64,000 nt of DNA, taken from the NCBI GenBank assembly GCA_030655215.1, contig JAURVZ010000029.1, forward strand, positions 1-64,000. Reading direction: 5' to 3'. The DNA comes from Pseudolabrys sp. GTDB lineage: Bacteria > Pseudomonadota > Alphaproteobacteria > Rhizobiales > Xanthobacteraceae. A program made the translations under genes and the position numbers. The notes under the pieces were generated by a model. The model had not been told where the DNA came from. It saw only the letters and a program-made list of their open reading frames with translations, and did not search any database. This document shows positions 44,044 to 53,959 of the stretch, piece after piece. Within the stretch, counting starts at the first letter, position 1. Each line of letters begins with the position of its first letter.

Positions 44044-44207
44044 ATTCGATAAAGTACGCAGCACTCAATTACCTTCGTGAGCACTCCGCACACGAAGGCG
44101 TCACGCTTACGTGACCTGGCGCACACATCTGCCGCGCACTCTCCTCCGTATTACCTGTTGTCTCCGCCACACGGAATGGAGACCAACAACCAAGGACGGA
44201 GCACATC

Positions 44208-44765
44208 ATGAATCTCTTCAGCAAGACTGCCCTCACCGGGGCAGCGTTGGCGCTCGCGCTCAGCACATCCGCCTTCGCACAAAGCAAGATGGTTGGCGGC
44301 GCCGAAATGTTGCCGACAAAGAACATCGTCGAAAATGCGATGAACTCGAAAGATCACACGACGCTCGTTGCCGCCGTAAAGGCCGCAGGTCTCGTCGAGA
44401 CCTTGTCAGGAAAAGGTCCGTTCACAGTTTTCGCGCCGACCAATGCCGCATTCGCCAAGCTGCCGGCCGGCACTGTCGATAATCTCGTGAAGCCCGAGAA
44501 CAAGGCGACGCTCACCAAGATCCTGACCTGTCACGTCGTTCCCGTCGCTGCGATGTCGACCGCGATCGCCAAGATGATCAAGGACGATGGTGGCATGCAC
44601 AAGGTGAAGACCGTTGGCGGCTGCACGCTCACCGTCAAGATGATGGGCGACAAGATCCAGATCGTCGATGAGAAGGGTTCGACCGCGACCGTGACCATCG
44701 CCGACGTCAAGCAGTCGAACGGCGTCATCCACGTCATCGATACCGTTTTGTTGCCGGCCAGCTAA
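44208..44765 (+). CDS. Fasciclin-domain secreted protein
   Basis: A 185-aa protein with a signal peptide (MNLFSKTALTGAALALALSTSAFA) and one fasciclin (FAS1) domain: GPFTVFAPTNAAFAKLPAGTVDNLV near residue 68 and NGVIHVIDTVLLPAS at the end. FAS1 domains mediate adhesion and cell-surface contact. The gene stands alone with its own terminator. Confidence 0.9.
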   Translation: MNLFSKTALTGAALALALSTSAFAQSKMVGGAEMLPTKNIVENAMNSKDHTTLVAAVKAAGLVETLSGKGPFTVFAPTNAAFAKLPAGTVDNLVKPENKATLTKILTCHVVPVAAMSTAIAKMIKDDGGMHKVKTVGGCTLTVKMMGDKIQIVDEKGSTATVTIADVKQSNGVIHVIDTVLLPAS

Positions 44766-44789
44766 GTTCAGCTTCATCGGCAATAGAAA

Positions 44790-44824
44790 GAGCCCGCCGC
44801 AGTCCCCCGCGGCGGGCTCACTTT
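44790..44824 (+). terminator. Rho-independent terminator after the fasciclin gene
   Basis: GAGCCCGCCGC-AGTCCCCC-GCGGCGGGCTC forms an 11-bp stem. It lies between two convergent genes, so it may serve both; the T-run is weak. Confidence 0.7.
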
Positions 44825-44840
44825 GTTTGAGCGTGATCTG

Positions 44841-45272
44841 TTACGAGTGCGCGGTTGCGAGACGCGCATTGCCACCGAACACGCGGCTCAGAGCGTAAGC
44901 GCCATCACCGAGCAGCGCCTGCACGCCGGAGGCGACGATCAGGAAGGCGGGATATTCCCAGCCGCCGTTCGGGTAGGAGAACACGAAGCCATTCGGCAGA
45001 TGCACCTTCAAGGCGCCGAGCAGGATCGGCAGCATCAGAAGCGAGATGGCGCGGGTCTGTACGCCGAGGATCAACAGCACGCCGCCGCCGATCTCACCGG
45101 CAACAACCAGGTAAGCGGTCCAGCCGGGAAAGCCGACCGATTCAAAGAAGCCGACCGTGACCGGCAGGCCGAGCGTCAGCACCTTCCACAATCCGTGCGC
45201 AAGAAAGATGGAGCCGAGGGTGACGCGCAAAAGCGTCGCGGCGTAGTCGCTGTTCTGGGTATTCGTGTTCAT
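44841..45272 (-). CDS. DoxX family membrane protein
   Basis: A 143-aa protein from the ATG at 45272 (MNTNTQNSDYAATLLRVTLGSIFLAHGLWKV). It has four hydrophobic helices, with the DoxX GEIGGGVLLILG motif near residue 60. The track start at 45467 runs into the LysR region. It is divergent from a LysR regulator, a pairing seen in many proteobacteria, and is likely controlled by it. Confidence 0.85.
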   Translation of the reverse strand: MNTNTQNSDYAATLLRVTLGSIFLAHGLWKVLTLGLPVTVGFFESVGFPGWTAYLVVAGEIGGGVLLILGVQTRAISLLMLPILLGALKVHLPNGFVFSYPNGGWEYPAFLIVASGVQALLGDGAYALSRVFGGNARLATAHS

Positions 45273-45381
45273 GGTGGTTCTCCGTTGCGGACTAATCTCT
45301 GCCGACAGAACTAGACCTTGCGGCGATGCAATGCGATAAGCGTCCTCGCCAACCATGCTTGCATTTTTGCAAGGGCTGCTG

Positions 45382-46275
45382 ATGTTCGCCTGGGATGACC
45401 TTCGCCTCGTGCTCGCCATCGCCCGCCAGGGCGACCTGCGCAAAGCCGCCAGCGCCATGGGTGTCAATCACTCGACCGTGTTCCGGCGGCTCAATGCGCT
45501 GGAGGAGGCGCTCGGCTCCAAGCTGTTCGAGCGGCTGGCGTCGGGCTACCGCGCGACCGATAGCGGCCAGCGCCTGCTCGAGGCGGCCGAGCGCATGGAG
45601 ACCGAGGCCTTGGCGCTCGACCGGGATCTGACGGGCCGCGATACGCGCCTGACCGGCACGGTGCGGGTCACCGCATCCGAGACTTTGGCTTTCGGCGTGC
45701 TGTCCGGCGAAATCGCCCGCTTCCGCGCGCAACATCCTGGCATCCAGGTCGAGTTGATGGTCGACAACAGGATGCTCGATTTGTCTCGGCGTGAGGCCGA
45801 CGTCGCCTTCCGCGCCGCCCGGCCTGCCGAGGGTGACCTGTTCGGCCGCAAGATCGCCGATGTCGCCTGGCGCTTCTATGCTGCCCCCCGCTATCTCGCC
45901 GCCCACGGCACGCCGCGCGGCCTGCCCGACCTCGACAAGCACCAGATCATCCTCTGGGGCGAAGCGTCGCAACCGACAAAGGCCGCAGCCTGGCTGAGCA
46001 AGAACCTGACGGCCGGCGAGAGCGGCTACCGCACCGGCAGCCTGGTCAACCAGATGCTGGCCGCCAAGGCCGGCATGGGTCTCGCCCTTCTGCCGACCTA
46101 TCTCGGCGGCGCCGAGCCCGCATTGACGGCGGTTTTGCCGCTGCTGACCGACCTGAAGACCGAAAATTGGCTGGTCACCCACCGCTCGCTCAAGGACACG
46201 GCCCGCGTCCGCGCCTTCATGGAGATCGTCGGCGACGGTGTGAAGAAGCGGCTGGCGGCGGCAGGCCGGGGATAG
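45382..46275 (+). CDS. LysR family transcriptional regulator
   Basis: A 297-aa regulator starting MFAWDDLRLVLAIARQGDLRKAASAMGVNHSTVFRRLNALEEALGSKLFER, the LysR winged HTH. The effector-binding domain follows from residue 90. It is divergent from the doxX gene, 109 bp apart, so it probably controls it. AAGGG precedes the ATG at 45382; the track's 45355 start is less likely. Confidence 0.9.
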   Translation: MFAWDDLRLVLAIARQGDLRKAASAMGVNHSTVFRRLNALEEALGSKLFERLASGYRATDSGQRLLEAAERMETEALALDRDLTGRDTRLTGTVRVTASETLAFGVLSGEIARFRAQHPGIQVELMVDNRMLDLSRREADVAFRAARPAEGDLFGRKIADVAWRFYAAPRYLAAHGTPRGLPDLDKHQIILWGEASQPTKAAAWLSKNLTAGESGYRTGSLVNQMLAAKAGMGLALLPTYLGGAEPALTAVLPLLTDLKTENWLVTHRSLKDTARVRAFMEIVGDGVKKRLAAAGRG

Positions 46276-46300
46276 CGCGCGCCCCATCGGGACACCGGCG

Positions 46301-46341
46301 TTAACCACCCGCTAACCATAAACTGGGCAAAGTTTGCCGGG
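46301..46341 (+). promoter_or_regulatory. CtrA box and FlbD-like palindrome of flhA
   Basis: TTAACCACCCGCTAAC fits TTAA-N7-TTAAC with one mismatch. Seven bases later is CTGGGCAAAGTTTGCCGGG (46323-46341), nearly identical to the fliF palindrome. The order and spacing copy the fliF promoter. The flhA ATG is at 46379. Confidence 0.65.
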
Positions 46342-46378
46342 TTCTCCTGCCCGCCGCTCCTATTGTGCCCGGACATCA

Positions 46379-48502
46379 ATGACCGACATTTCAGCCGCTT
46401 CGGCCCCCGCGACCAGCGGCTTCAAGATTCCCAGCCTCAGCAGCATGGGCGAGGCCATTCGCAAAGGCGACATGGGCCTCGCGGTCGGCGTCCTGGTCAT
46501 TCTCGTCATTCTCATCCTGCCTTTGCCGCCGGTCCTGTTGGACATGGCGCTGGCCGTGTCGATCATCCTGTCGATCCTGATCCTGATGACAGCTTTGTTC
46601 ATCCAGACACCGCTGGAATTCTCCGCCTTCCCGACCGTGCTGCTGGTCGCGACCATGTTGCGCCTGGCGCTCAACCTCGCCTCGACCCGCCTCATCCTGT
46701 CCCACGGTCATGAAGGCCCGAGCGCCGCCGGCCACGTCATTGAAGCCTTTGGCAATTTCGTCATGGGCGGAAACTTCGTCATCGGCATCATCGTCTTCAC
46801 GATCCTGGTCATCGTGAACTTTGTCGTCATCACCAAGGGTTCGGGCCGTATCGCCGAAGTCGCGGCCCGTTTCCACCTCGACGCCATGCCGGGCAAGCAA
46901 ATGGCGATCGACGCCGATCTGTCGGCCGGCCTGATCAACGAAGATGAAGCCCGCAGCCGCCGCAAGACGCTGGAAGCCGAAGGCGGCTTCTTCGGCGCCA
47001 TGGACGGCGCTTCCAAATTTGTGCGCGGCGACGCCATTGCCGGCTTGCTGGTCGTGTTCATCAACGTCATTGGCGGCATGATCATCGGCATGGCGCAGCA
47101 GGGCCTGCCCTTCGCCGAAGCCGCGCGCACCTACACGCTGCTGACCGTCGGCGACGGCCTGGTGACGCAGGTGCCGGCTTTGATCGTCTCGACCGCGGCG
47201 GGCCTGCTCGTCTCCAAGGCCGGCATCACCGGTTCCGCCGACAAGGCGATGATGAAGCAGCTGTCCGGCTATCCGAAGGCGCTGGGCATGTCTGGCGGCG
47301 TGATGTTGGTCATGTCGCTCCTGCCCGGCATCCCGTTCCTGCCCTTCGTTTTCCTCGGCGGCGGCGCCTCGGCGCTGGCCTTCTATGCCCACAAGCGCGC
47401 CAAAGCCGTCATCACCACCGCAGCGACCAAAGTGGCCGTCGAGACCAAGGCAGCGGAAGCCGTCGAAGAACCGATTTCGACGGCGCTGAAGATCGACGAC
47501 CTCAAGGTCGAGCTCGGCTACGCGCTGCTGCCGCTGGTCAATTCGCCGGACGGCGCCGATCGTTTGACCGAGCAAATCAAGGCGCTGCGCCGTTCGCTCG
47601 CCGGCGAAATGGGCTTTGTCATGCCGGCCGTGCGCATCCTCGACAACGTCAATCTCGACTCGAACACATACGTCATCAAGATCAAGGAAGTCGAAGCCGG
47701 CACCGGCAAGATCTGGGCGAACCAGTACATGGTCATGGATCCGACCGGCGGCCAGGTGAACCTGCCCGGCACGCACACGACCGAGCCGACCTTCGGCCTG
47801 CCGGCGACATGGGTCGACGCCAGCATCAAGGAAGAAGCAGCGATGCGCGGCCTGACCGTGGTCGATGCTGCTACCGTGCTGTCGACGCATCTGACGGAAA
47901 TTCTCAAGAACAATGTTTCGGATCTGTTGTCCTACGGTGAAGTGACGAAGCTGCTTAAGGATCTGCCGAAGGAACAGGCCGAACTGCTCAAGGACCTGGT
48001 GCCGACACTCATCACCACGTCGGGCATCCAGCGCGTGCTGCAGATCCTGCTCGGCGAACGCGTCTCGATTCGCGATCTGTCGACCATCCTCGAAGGCATC
48101 GCCGACGGCGCCGGCTTCTCGCGCAACCCGACCACCTTGGCCGAACATGTGCGTGCCCGCATCTCGCGGCAGATCTGCGCGCAGTACACCAGTCACAATG
48201 GCTACCTGCCGCTCATCGCGCTGTCGGCGAAGTGGGAACAGGCTTTCGCCGAATCCATCGTCGGCCAGGGCGACGACCGTCATCTGGCGATGCAGCCGTC
48301 GAAGCTGTCTGAGTTCATCACGCTCGTGCGCGAGAAATTCGAGAACGCGGCGCGTGAAGGCGAAGCGCCGGTGCTCGTTACCTCGGCCGGCATCCGCCCC
48401 TTCGTGCGCGGCATCGTCGAACGCTTCCGCGCGCAAACGCCGGTAATCTCGCAGAGCGAGATTCATCCACGGGCGCGATTGAAGACGGTGGGAAGCGTCT
48501 AG
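46379..48502 (+). CDS. flhA: Flagellar biosynthesis protein FlhA
   Basis: A 707-aa export-gate protein. The N-terminal half has eight membrane helices, including FPTVLLVATMLRLALNLASTRLIL, and the cytoplasmic half begins after residue 345 (ALKIDDLKVELGYALLPLV). FlhA recruits substrates to the export gate. The ATG at 46379 (MTDISAASAPATSGF) is preferred over the track's TTG inside the promoter palindrome. The long ORF on the other strand is a shadow. Confidence 0.95.
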   Translation: MTDISAASAPATSGFKIPSLSSMGEAIRKGDMGLAVGVLVILVILILPLPPVLLDMALAVSIILSILILMTALFIQTPLEFSAFPTVLLVATMLRLALNLASTRLILSHGHEGPSAAGHVIEAFGNFVMGGNFVIGIIVFTILVIVNFVVITKGSGRIAEVAARFHLDAMPGKQMAIDADLSAGLINEDEARSRRKTLEAEGGFFGAMDGASKFVRGDAIAGLLVVFINVIGGMIIGMAQQGLPFAEAARTYTLLTVGDGLVTQVPALIVSTAAGLLVSKAGITGSADKAMMKQLSGYPKALGMSGGVMLVMSLLPGIPFLPFVFLGGGASALAFYAHKRAKAVITTAATKVAVETKAAEAVEEPISTALKIDDLKVELGYALLPLVNSPDGADRLTEQIKALRRSLAGEMGFVMPAVRILDNVNLDSNTYVIKIKEVEAGTGKIWANQYMVMDPTGGQVNLPGTHTTEPTFGLPATWVDASIKEEAAMRGLTVVDAATVLSTHLTEILKNNVSDLLSYGEVTKLLKDLPKEQAELLKDLVPTLITTSGIQRVLQILLGERVSIRDLSTILEGIADGAGFSRNPTTLAEHVRARISRQICAQYTSHNGYLPLIALSAKWEQAFAESIVGQGDDRHLAMQPSKLSEFITLVREKFENAAREGEAPVLVTSAGIRPFVRGIVERFRAQTPVISQSEIHPRARLKTVGSV

Positions 48503-48508
48503 CTCCGC

Positions 48509-48907
48509 TTAACTGCCGTACTGCTCGTCGCTCACCTGCTCCAGCCAGTCGACGGCCTTGCCATCGAGCGTCTCGGCGATGGCAATATGCGTCATGCCGA
48601 TCGTGGCCGATGCGCCGTGCCAATGCTTCTCGCCTGGCGGAAACCAGACCACATCGCCGGGGCGGATTTCCTCGCGCGCGCCGCCTTCGGTCTGCGCCCA
48701 GCCAAAACCGGCCGTAACAATAATCGTCTGGCCGAGCGGATGCGTGTGCCACGCAGTGCGGGCGCCCGGCTCGAAGGTAACGGTTGCGCCACTGACGTGT
48801 GCGGGCTCAGTTCCCTGAAACGGCGCATCGATACGCACCGCGCCGGTGAAGTATTCCGCCGGTCCCTTGCGCGACGCCTGCGCATTGCTGCGTGTGACTT
48901 TCATCAT
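48509..48907 (-). CDS. Cupin-domain protein
   Basis: A protein of about 133 aa with a single cupin: [27 protein letters not shown] near residue 50 and [18 protein letters not shown] near 90. The His and Glu ligands are in place. It resembles cupin hydroxynitrile-lyase or carboxymuconolactone-linked cupins, but the substrate is open. The start is at the Met pair near 48904-48907. It converges with flhA, 7 bp apart. Confidence 0.8.
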   Translation of the reverse strand: MMKVTRSNAQASRKGPAEYFTGAVRIDAPFQGTEPAHVSGATVTFEPGARTAWHTHPLGQTIIVTAGFGWAQTEGGAREEIRPGDVVWFPPGEKHWHGASATIGMTHIAIAETLDGKAVDWLEQVSDEQYGS

Positions 48908-49341
48908 TGAATTCCTTGTTGCAGTCGTGCGTCGCATATCGCCCGGAACACGTCACTCCGTCGGCCACCGCACCCTACAGCGTTCTTGATGTCATATTCA
49001 AATACCGCACCCCGCGTCGGCTGGCCGACTCCGGACAAGCTTGCGCTTATTTCTAGGAGCCTGCGGTCTGGCTCCGTGCTGCGGCTTGCAGCGGTCGCGG
49101 TTAACGGACCCCTGCGCACAATTCTATATCCCAATACCCCGGCATGCGCGGTCACCCACCATGACACCGCGCAACGTGCATTCCGACCGATCCGAACGAT
49201 TTGACGCGCATTTTTGTAACCACGTTCTTACAGGCCGCCTTTATTTTTTAAGCGTCTGACTGGACGGCGGAATTGACCAGCAAAGGCCAATCACAAGCAG
49301 CCCGCGCGTCATCCGTGATGCGTTAAACGAATGTCGGATCA
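48908..49341. other. Intergenic region, no gene seen
   Basis: This gap of about 430 bp between the cupin and the GGDEF-EAL gene has no convincing ORF in either strand. I see AT-rich stretches near 49205-49250 that may hold the promoter of the rightward gene, but no clear motif. Confidence 0.4.
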
Positions 49342-52146
49342 ATGAGTTTACGTACGCGTCTATTGCTGCTCGTCGCCCTCGCCACTCTGGTGCCAGCGAT
49401 CTTGTTGGGCGTCCGCTTCTTCCAGAATCGCGCCGCCGAAATAGAGGCAGCGCTGACAAAACTATCGATGCAGGCCGGCAATATAGCCGGTGATCTGCAC
49501 GAGAAAATCCAAGGCACCGCACAATTGCAGTTTGGCCTGTCGCGCGCCGTCAATCTCGACAGCGCCGACCGCGCTGAATGCTCAGCCCTGCTGTCAGGTG
49601 TCCGCGAGAAGTACGAGCAGTACACCGGGATCCTGACAATCACACCACAAGGCCGGCTGTTCTGCGACTCGCTGCAAACCAGCCGGGAGCTCGACCTCCG
49701 CGACCGCGACTATTTCAAGCGAGCGTTACAGACGACCGAAGCGGTGACGTTGCAACCCGCTGTCGGCCGGCTGACCGGCGCATCGGTTCTGCAAATCGCC
49801 TATCCGGCGCGCGCCGCGGATGGAGAATTGAAATTCGTCCTGCTGGCGTCGTTCAATCTGCAGAAGTTCGTCGACTTCCACAGCCAGCGGCTGTCCGGCG
49901 TTGATATCCTGCTTGTTGAAAAGAACGGCAATCTGCTCGCTGCGCCGTCCGCCTCGCGCTGGCATCGGCAGACCGGGATTTCCGTATCCGACACCGAGAT
50001 GTTCCGCCTTGTCGCCGAGCCGGCGGCCATGCGCGCGAAGGAAGTCACCGCCACCGACGGCAGTCAGCAGGTCTGGGCATCGCGCACAATGCCGGACGCC
50101 GGGCTTTACATCATGGTCGGCGCATCGAAGGACGGATTGGTCGCCGCCGCCAACAAGCGTCTGTTTCAAGAGTCCATTGTCCTTGGCATCGTGTCGGCGG
50201 TGCTGTTTGCCGGCGTCTGGGGATTGGCGGCCACCGGCATGCGTCAAATTCGCAAGATCGCCGCCGCGGCCAAGCAATTCGGCAATGGCGATCTCAACTC
50301 GCGCATCGGGCCGCCCTATCCGCGCGGTGAACTTGGCGGGCTGATGGTCGAACTGAATGCAGCGGCTGACGCGCTGCAGCGCCAGCATGCCAACATCGAT
50401 GAGCTGAATCGAAAGTTGCGCAAGTCAAAAGAGGTAGAGGCGCGCACCAAGGCCTTCCTCGACACCGTCATCGACCACATTCCAAATCCGATTTCGGTAA
50501 AAGCGCCGCCGGCGAAGGGCGAAGATCACTGGCAGTTCACCTTGGTCAACAAAGCCTACGAGGCAATGAACAGGCTGCCGCGCGAGCAGATCGTCGGAAA
50601 AACCGCGCACCAGTTGTACCGGCGCGAAGCCGCCGACTTCATGACCGCCTCCGATGCAGAAACGCTTGGCGCCGACTCAGGCGTGGTGACCGGCGAATTG
50701 CCGTTCAGCTCGCTGTCGGACGATCCGCGCATTGTCTCGTCGAAACGCGTTGCCATTCGTGACGGCCACGGCAAGCCACAATACATCCTCACCGTGCTTG
50801 AGGACGTGACGGAAAGTCGCCTGTCCGAAGAGAAGATCGCTCATATGGCGCATCACGACGCGTTGACCGACCTGCCGAACCGGGCCGCGTTTAATATCTG
50901 CGTTGCCACGACGCTGGAGAAGGCGAAGCGCGAGGACAAGACGTTCAGCATCCTCAGCATGGATCTGGCGCGTTTCAAGGAAACCAATGACGTCTATGGC
51001 CATGCCACGGGCGATGCCTTGCTGCAGGAAGTCGCCCGCCGCTTGCTGGCTGTCGCCGGCGATAATTTCGCCGCGCGCATCGGTGGCGACGAATTCATCC
51101 TGATCGTCACTGGCGAACCGCAACCGGAAACGGCCATGACTCTGGCAAAGCGTCTGCTGGTCGCTTTCGACGAGGATTTTGAGGTGGACGGCAAGACCAT
51201 CCATATCGGCCTTGGCATTGGCGGCGCCGTCTATCCGCAGGACGGCACCGACGCCAAGACCTTGATCATTCATGCCGACGCCGCGCTCTATCGCGCAAAG
51301 GCCGCGACGCATACGTCGTTGCTGTTCTTCGAGCCGGAAATGGGCCTGGCGCTGCAGGAGCGGCATAACCTGCAGCACGATCTGCGCCACGCCATCGGCA
51401 ACAATGACTTGCTGCTGCACTACCAGCCGCAATTCCGCATCACCGGCGAGGTCATCGGCTTCGAAGCGCTGGCGCGCTGGCAAAGCCCTGCGCGCGGCAT
51501 GGTACCGCCAGCCACTTTCATCCCGATCGCCGAGGAATACAGCCTGATCATTCCGCTCGGCGAATGGGCGCTTCGCGAAGCCTGCCGCGAGGCATCGTCC
51601 TGGCCGGAGCCGCTCACCATCGCAGTCAATGTGTCGCCGATTCAGTTTCACCACGGCGATCTGCCGGGGCTGGTTCATTCAATCCTGCTTGAAACGGGGC
51701 TGAAGCCGGCGCGGCTTTGCCTGGAAATCACCGAAGGCGTTCTGATCAACGACTTTTCCCGTGCGGTTTCGATCCTGCGCCGGCTGAAGTCGCTCGGCGT
51801 GCAGATTGCGCTCGACGATTTCGGCAAGGGCTATTCATCGCTTTCCTATCTGCACGCCTTCGCCTTCGACAAGATCAAGATCGACCGTGCCTTCATCTCC
51901 GATCTCGAGAACAACCATCATTCAATGGCGATCGTCCGCGCCGTCATCGGCCTCGGCCAAAGCCTCAAGGTGCCGATCCTGGCAGAGGGCGTTGAAACCG
52001 AATGCCAGCGTCAGTTTCTGTTTGCCGAAGGTTGTGACGAGATGCAGGGCTATCTGGCCGGTCGCCCCTACCCAATTGCGCATTACACCGAGCTGGTCGG
52101 GCGTCCGCCGCGTGACGTTAAGGGTGTGTGGGAGATTGCCAGTTGA
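49342..52146 (+). CDS. GGDEF-EAL protein with sensor and PAS domains
   Basis: A 934-aa membrane protein. The N-terminus has one membrane segment, a dCACHE-like periplasmic domain (residues about 35-280), a second membrane segment and HAMP (near 310). A PAS domain lies near 370-490. GGDEF is intact (ARIGGDEFILIV), and EAL is intact (GFEALARWQSP near 710, EGVETE near 887). It could make and degrade c-di-GMP in response to a periplasmic ligand. Confidence 0.92.
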   Translation: MSLRTRLLLLVALATLVPAILLGVRFFQNRAAEIEAALTKLSMQAGNIAGDLHEKIQGTAQLQFGLSRAVNLDSADRAECSALLSGVREKYEQYTGILTITPQGRLFCDSLQTSRELDLRDRDYFKRALQTTEAVTLQPAVGRLTGASVLQIAYPARAADGELKFVLLASFNLQKFVDFHSQRLSGVDILLVEKNGNLLAAPSASRWHRQTGISVSDTEMFRLVAEPAAMRAKEVTATDGSQQVWASRTMPDAGLYIMVGASKDGLVAAANKRLFQESIVLGIVSAVLFAGVWGLAATGMRQIRKIAAAAKQFGNGDLNSRIGPPYPRGELGGLMVELNAAADALQRQHANIDELNRKLRKSKEVEARTKAFLDTVIDHIPNPISVKAPPAKGEDHWQFTLVNKAYEAMNRLPREQIVGKTAHQLYRREAADFMTASDAETLGADSGVVTGELPFSSLSDDPRIVSSKRVAIRDGHGKPQYILTVLEDVTESRLSEEKIAHMAHHDALTDLPNRAAFNICVATTLEKAKREDKTFSILSMDLARFKETNDVYGHATGDALLQEVARRLLAVAGDNFAARIGGDEFILIVTGEPQPETAMTLAKRLLVAFDEDFEVDGKTIHIGLGIGGAVYPQDGTDAKTLIIHADAALYRAKAATHTSLLFFEPEMGLALQERHNLQHDLRHAIGNNDLLLHYQPQFRITGEVIGFEALARWQSPARGMVPPATFIPIAEEYSLIIPLGEWALREACREASSWPEPLTIAVNVSPIQFHHGDLPGLVHSILLETGLKPARLCLEITEGVLINDFSRAVSILRRLKSLGVQIALDDFGKGYSSLSYLHAFAFDKIKIDRAFISDLENNHHSMAIVRAVIGLGQSLKVPILAEGVETECQRQFLFAEGCDEMQGYLAGRPYPIAHYTELVGRPPRDVKGVWEIAS

Positions 52147-52300
52147 TACCGGTCTGGCTGATCTGCGTGCACGGCGATGGCGTCTCACGTCATGATCGCG
52201 TAATCATAATGGCGATCTGCCCCTGTAAAGCCACGAATTTCGGCCTATATAGAGGCAACCCCATTATTCCTCCGGTTGCCCGGCGTTTTGGAGATTTACT

Positions 52301-52573
52301 GTGAAAAAATTCGATTTTAACGCTCCGGCCGAGCTCTTTCCGTCGCGAAATCGCAAGATTGCCAACAAGGTCCGTTATCGCCGTTTCGATACTGCTGCCG
52401 ACGCCATCCGCTATGCGGTCGAGGAATTGCCGGAGCCGCTGCTGCTCGGCGCCTATATCGAGATCAACGAATCCCGGCTCGGCCACAAGGACATCCGCGC
52501 GCTGTACGATAGCGAGAGCTATCCGCTGCCGAAGGCCGCCGTCGTCAATGCGCCGGAAGAATCCGCCGCCTGA
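52301..52573 (+). CDS. Small conserved hypothetical protein
   Basis: A 90-aa protein starting with GTG (MKKFDFNAPAELFPSRNRKIANKVRYRRF), with GGAG 7 nt upstream. The core reads TAADAIRYAVEELPEPLLLGAYIEINESRL. It is common in Bradyrhizobiaceae-type genomes, function unknown. No membrane segment. Confidence 0.65.
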   Translation: MKKFDFNAPAELFPSRNRKIANKVRYRRFDTAADAIRYAVEELPEPLLLGAYIEINESRLGHKDIRALYDSESYPLPKAAVVNAPEESAA

Positions 52574-52792
52574 TCTCGCAGCAAGGCGCTGTTTTGCGGA
52601 TCGTTTGACGGTTTTCGCCGTTTCGTATACCTTAACGGCGTTGAAACTTTAGTTTTCGGTTATGCCTTGCTGATCTGCCCCACCGGGCCGTTGACAATGC
52701 ACCCCTAAAACTCGGTGTTTCGATCGCTTGTCGGCGTTTACCGCCACAAGCGCATCACAACGCAAGCAGCGCATAACGCAAAAGGTGCCACG

Positions 52793-52996
52793 ATGGCGAC
52801 AGGTACGGTCAAGTTCTTCAATACCCAAAAGGGTTTCGGTTTCATCACCCCGAGCGACGGCTCCAAGGACGTGTTCGTGCACATCAGCGCGGTCGAACGC
52901 GCCGGCATGAGCACGCTCAACGAAGGCCAGCGCCTGTCGTATGAAATCGTGACCGAGCGCGGCAAACAGGCCGCCGCCAACCTGCAGAACGCCTAA
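52793..52996 (+). CDS. Cold-shock protein (CspA family)
   Basis: A 67-aa OB-fold protein with RNP1 KGFGFIT and RNP2 VFVHISAV. It starts [14 protein letters not shown]; the track's longer start is in the leader. A leader of about 200 bp without an ORF precedes the gene, as is usual for csp mRNAs. It acts as an RNA chaperone. Confidence 0.95.
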   Translation: MATGTVKFFNTQKGFGFITPSDGSKDVFVHISAVERAGMSTLNEGQRLSYEIVTERGKQAAANLQNA

Positions 52997-53029
52997 TCAG
53001 CGCCTCCAGTTTCGTTTGAGTTAAGCGAG

Positions 53030-53064
53030 ACGCCCGGCCCCTGCGCCGGGCGTTTTCGTTTTTG
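53030..53064 (+). terminator. Rho-independent terminator after csp
   Basis: CGCCCGGC-CCCTGC-GCCGGGCG is followed by TTTTCGTTTTT. Confidence 0.85.
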
Positions 53065-53101
53065 AGCTTCACGATCAAAGACCAAGGATTCGAGCACGCA
53101 C

Positions 53102-53296
53102 ATGACGCACAAATTCGCCACCGGACAGGACGTGTTCTACGAGCCGACATTCGGAAATCCGGCGGTTGGCGGCCAGTACAAGGTCGTTCGCCCTTTGCCG
53201 GTGGAGCGCGACAACCGGTTGTCCTATCGCATCAAGAGCGTTGCCGAGAATTTCGAGCGCATCGCCGAAGAACATCAACTCAGCGACAGCGAATAG
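53102..53296 (+). CDS. Small conserved hypothetical protein
   Basis: A 64-aa protein, MTHKFATGQDVFYEPTFGNPAVGG, ending in FERIAEEHQLSDSE. It has short beta-strands and no membrane segment. It is a conserved rhizobial type with no known function. The gene is separate from the csp gene by a terminator. Confidence 0.6.
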   Translation: MTHKFATGQDVFYEPTFGNPAVGGQYKVVRPLPVERDNRLSYRIKSVAENFERIAEEHQLSDSE

Positions 53297-53363
53297 TTGC
53301 ACGGGAACCTGCTTGGGGGTGCACCCGTTATACGCGCGGGCGGGCTGGCAACCGGAGCCGGCG

Positions 53364-53741
53364 ATGACAACGCGTGAAGATCTCCTCGCACTTGAGCAAA
53401 AGTTCTGGACTGGCGACGCCGATTTTTACCGCCAGAACCTCGACGACACATGTCTCGTCGCCTTTACCGAAATGAGCGGCGCTTTCACGCGCAACGAAAT
53501 TGCCGCGACGATCAAGGGTGGCGACCGCTGGCGTGACGTCAAACTCAGCCCCGAAGCCGTGGTCGAGCCGATCGCGGGCATGGCGTTCATCACCTACCGG
53601 GCACATGCCGAGCGCGCCAATGGCGAACCATATAATGCTTTGGTGAGCAGCGGTTATGTGCGCCGCGGCAAGGACTGGAAGATGGCGTTTCACCAGCAGA
53701 CGCCGCTGGAAGCGGAATCGAAAGCCGCAGCAACGGGATAG
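53364..53741 (+). CDS. NTF2-like (DUF4440) protein
   Basis: A 125-aa protein starting MTTREDLLALEQKFWTGDADFYRQNLDD, with the fold's late strands ITYRAHAER and WKMAFHQQTPL. It resembles SnoaL/DUF4440 ketosteroid-isomerase-like folds. The longer track start at 53166 is a shadow of the preceding gene. Function unknown. Confidence 0.75.
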   Translation: MTTREDLLALEQKFWTGDADFYRQNLDDTCLVAFTEMSGAFTRNEIAATIKGGDRWRDVKLSPEAVVEPIAGMAFITYRAHAERANGEPYNALVSSGYVRRGKDWKMAFHQQTPLEAESKAAATG

Positions 53742-53959
53742 CGGCGCCGGCGTATTGGTTACAAATTTAAGCGTCCATCGTTGCGCTGCGGAAAGCCACC
53801 GTGCCGCCACGAAGCCTGCAAACACGCGGCTTTTCACAATCTTTCACCGTTCCGTGATGACCCCTGTGGAACTGAGGCAGGGTCACCACGTTAATGAAGC
53901 ACGAACGTTTGAACTTTTCTCAAGGCCGGAGCGACAGATCCGTGACCTTGGAGGATGAC

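Noticed and set aside
46391-48466. 691-aa minus-strand ORF
   Set aside because: It is the antisense shadow of flhA, with His/Arg/Asp-rich nonsense composition typical of GC-rich antisense frames.
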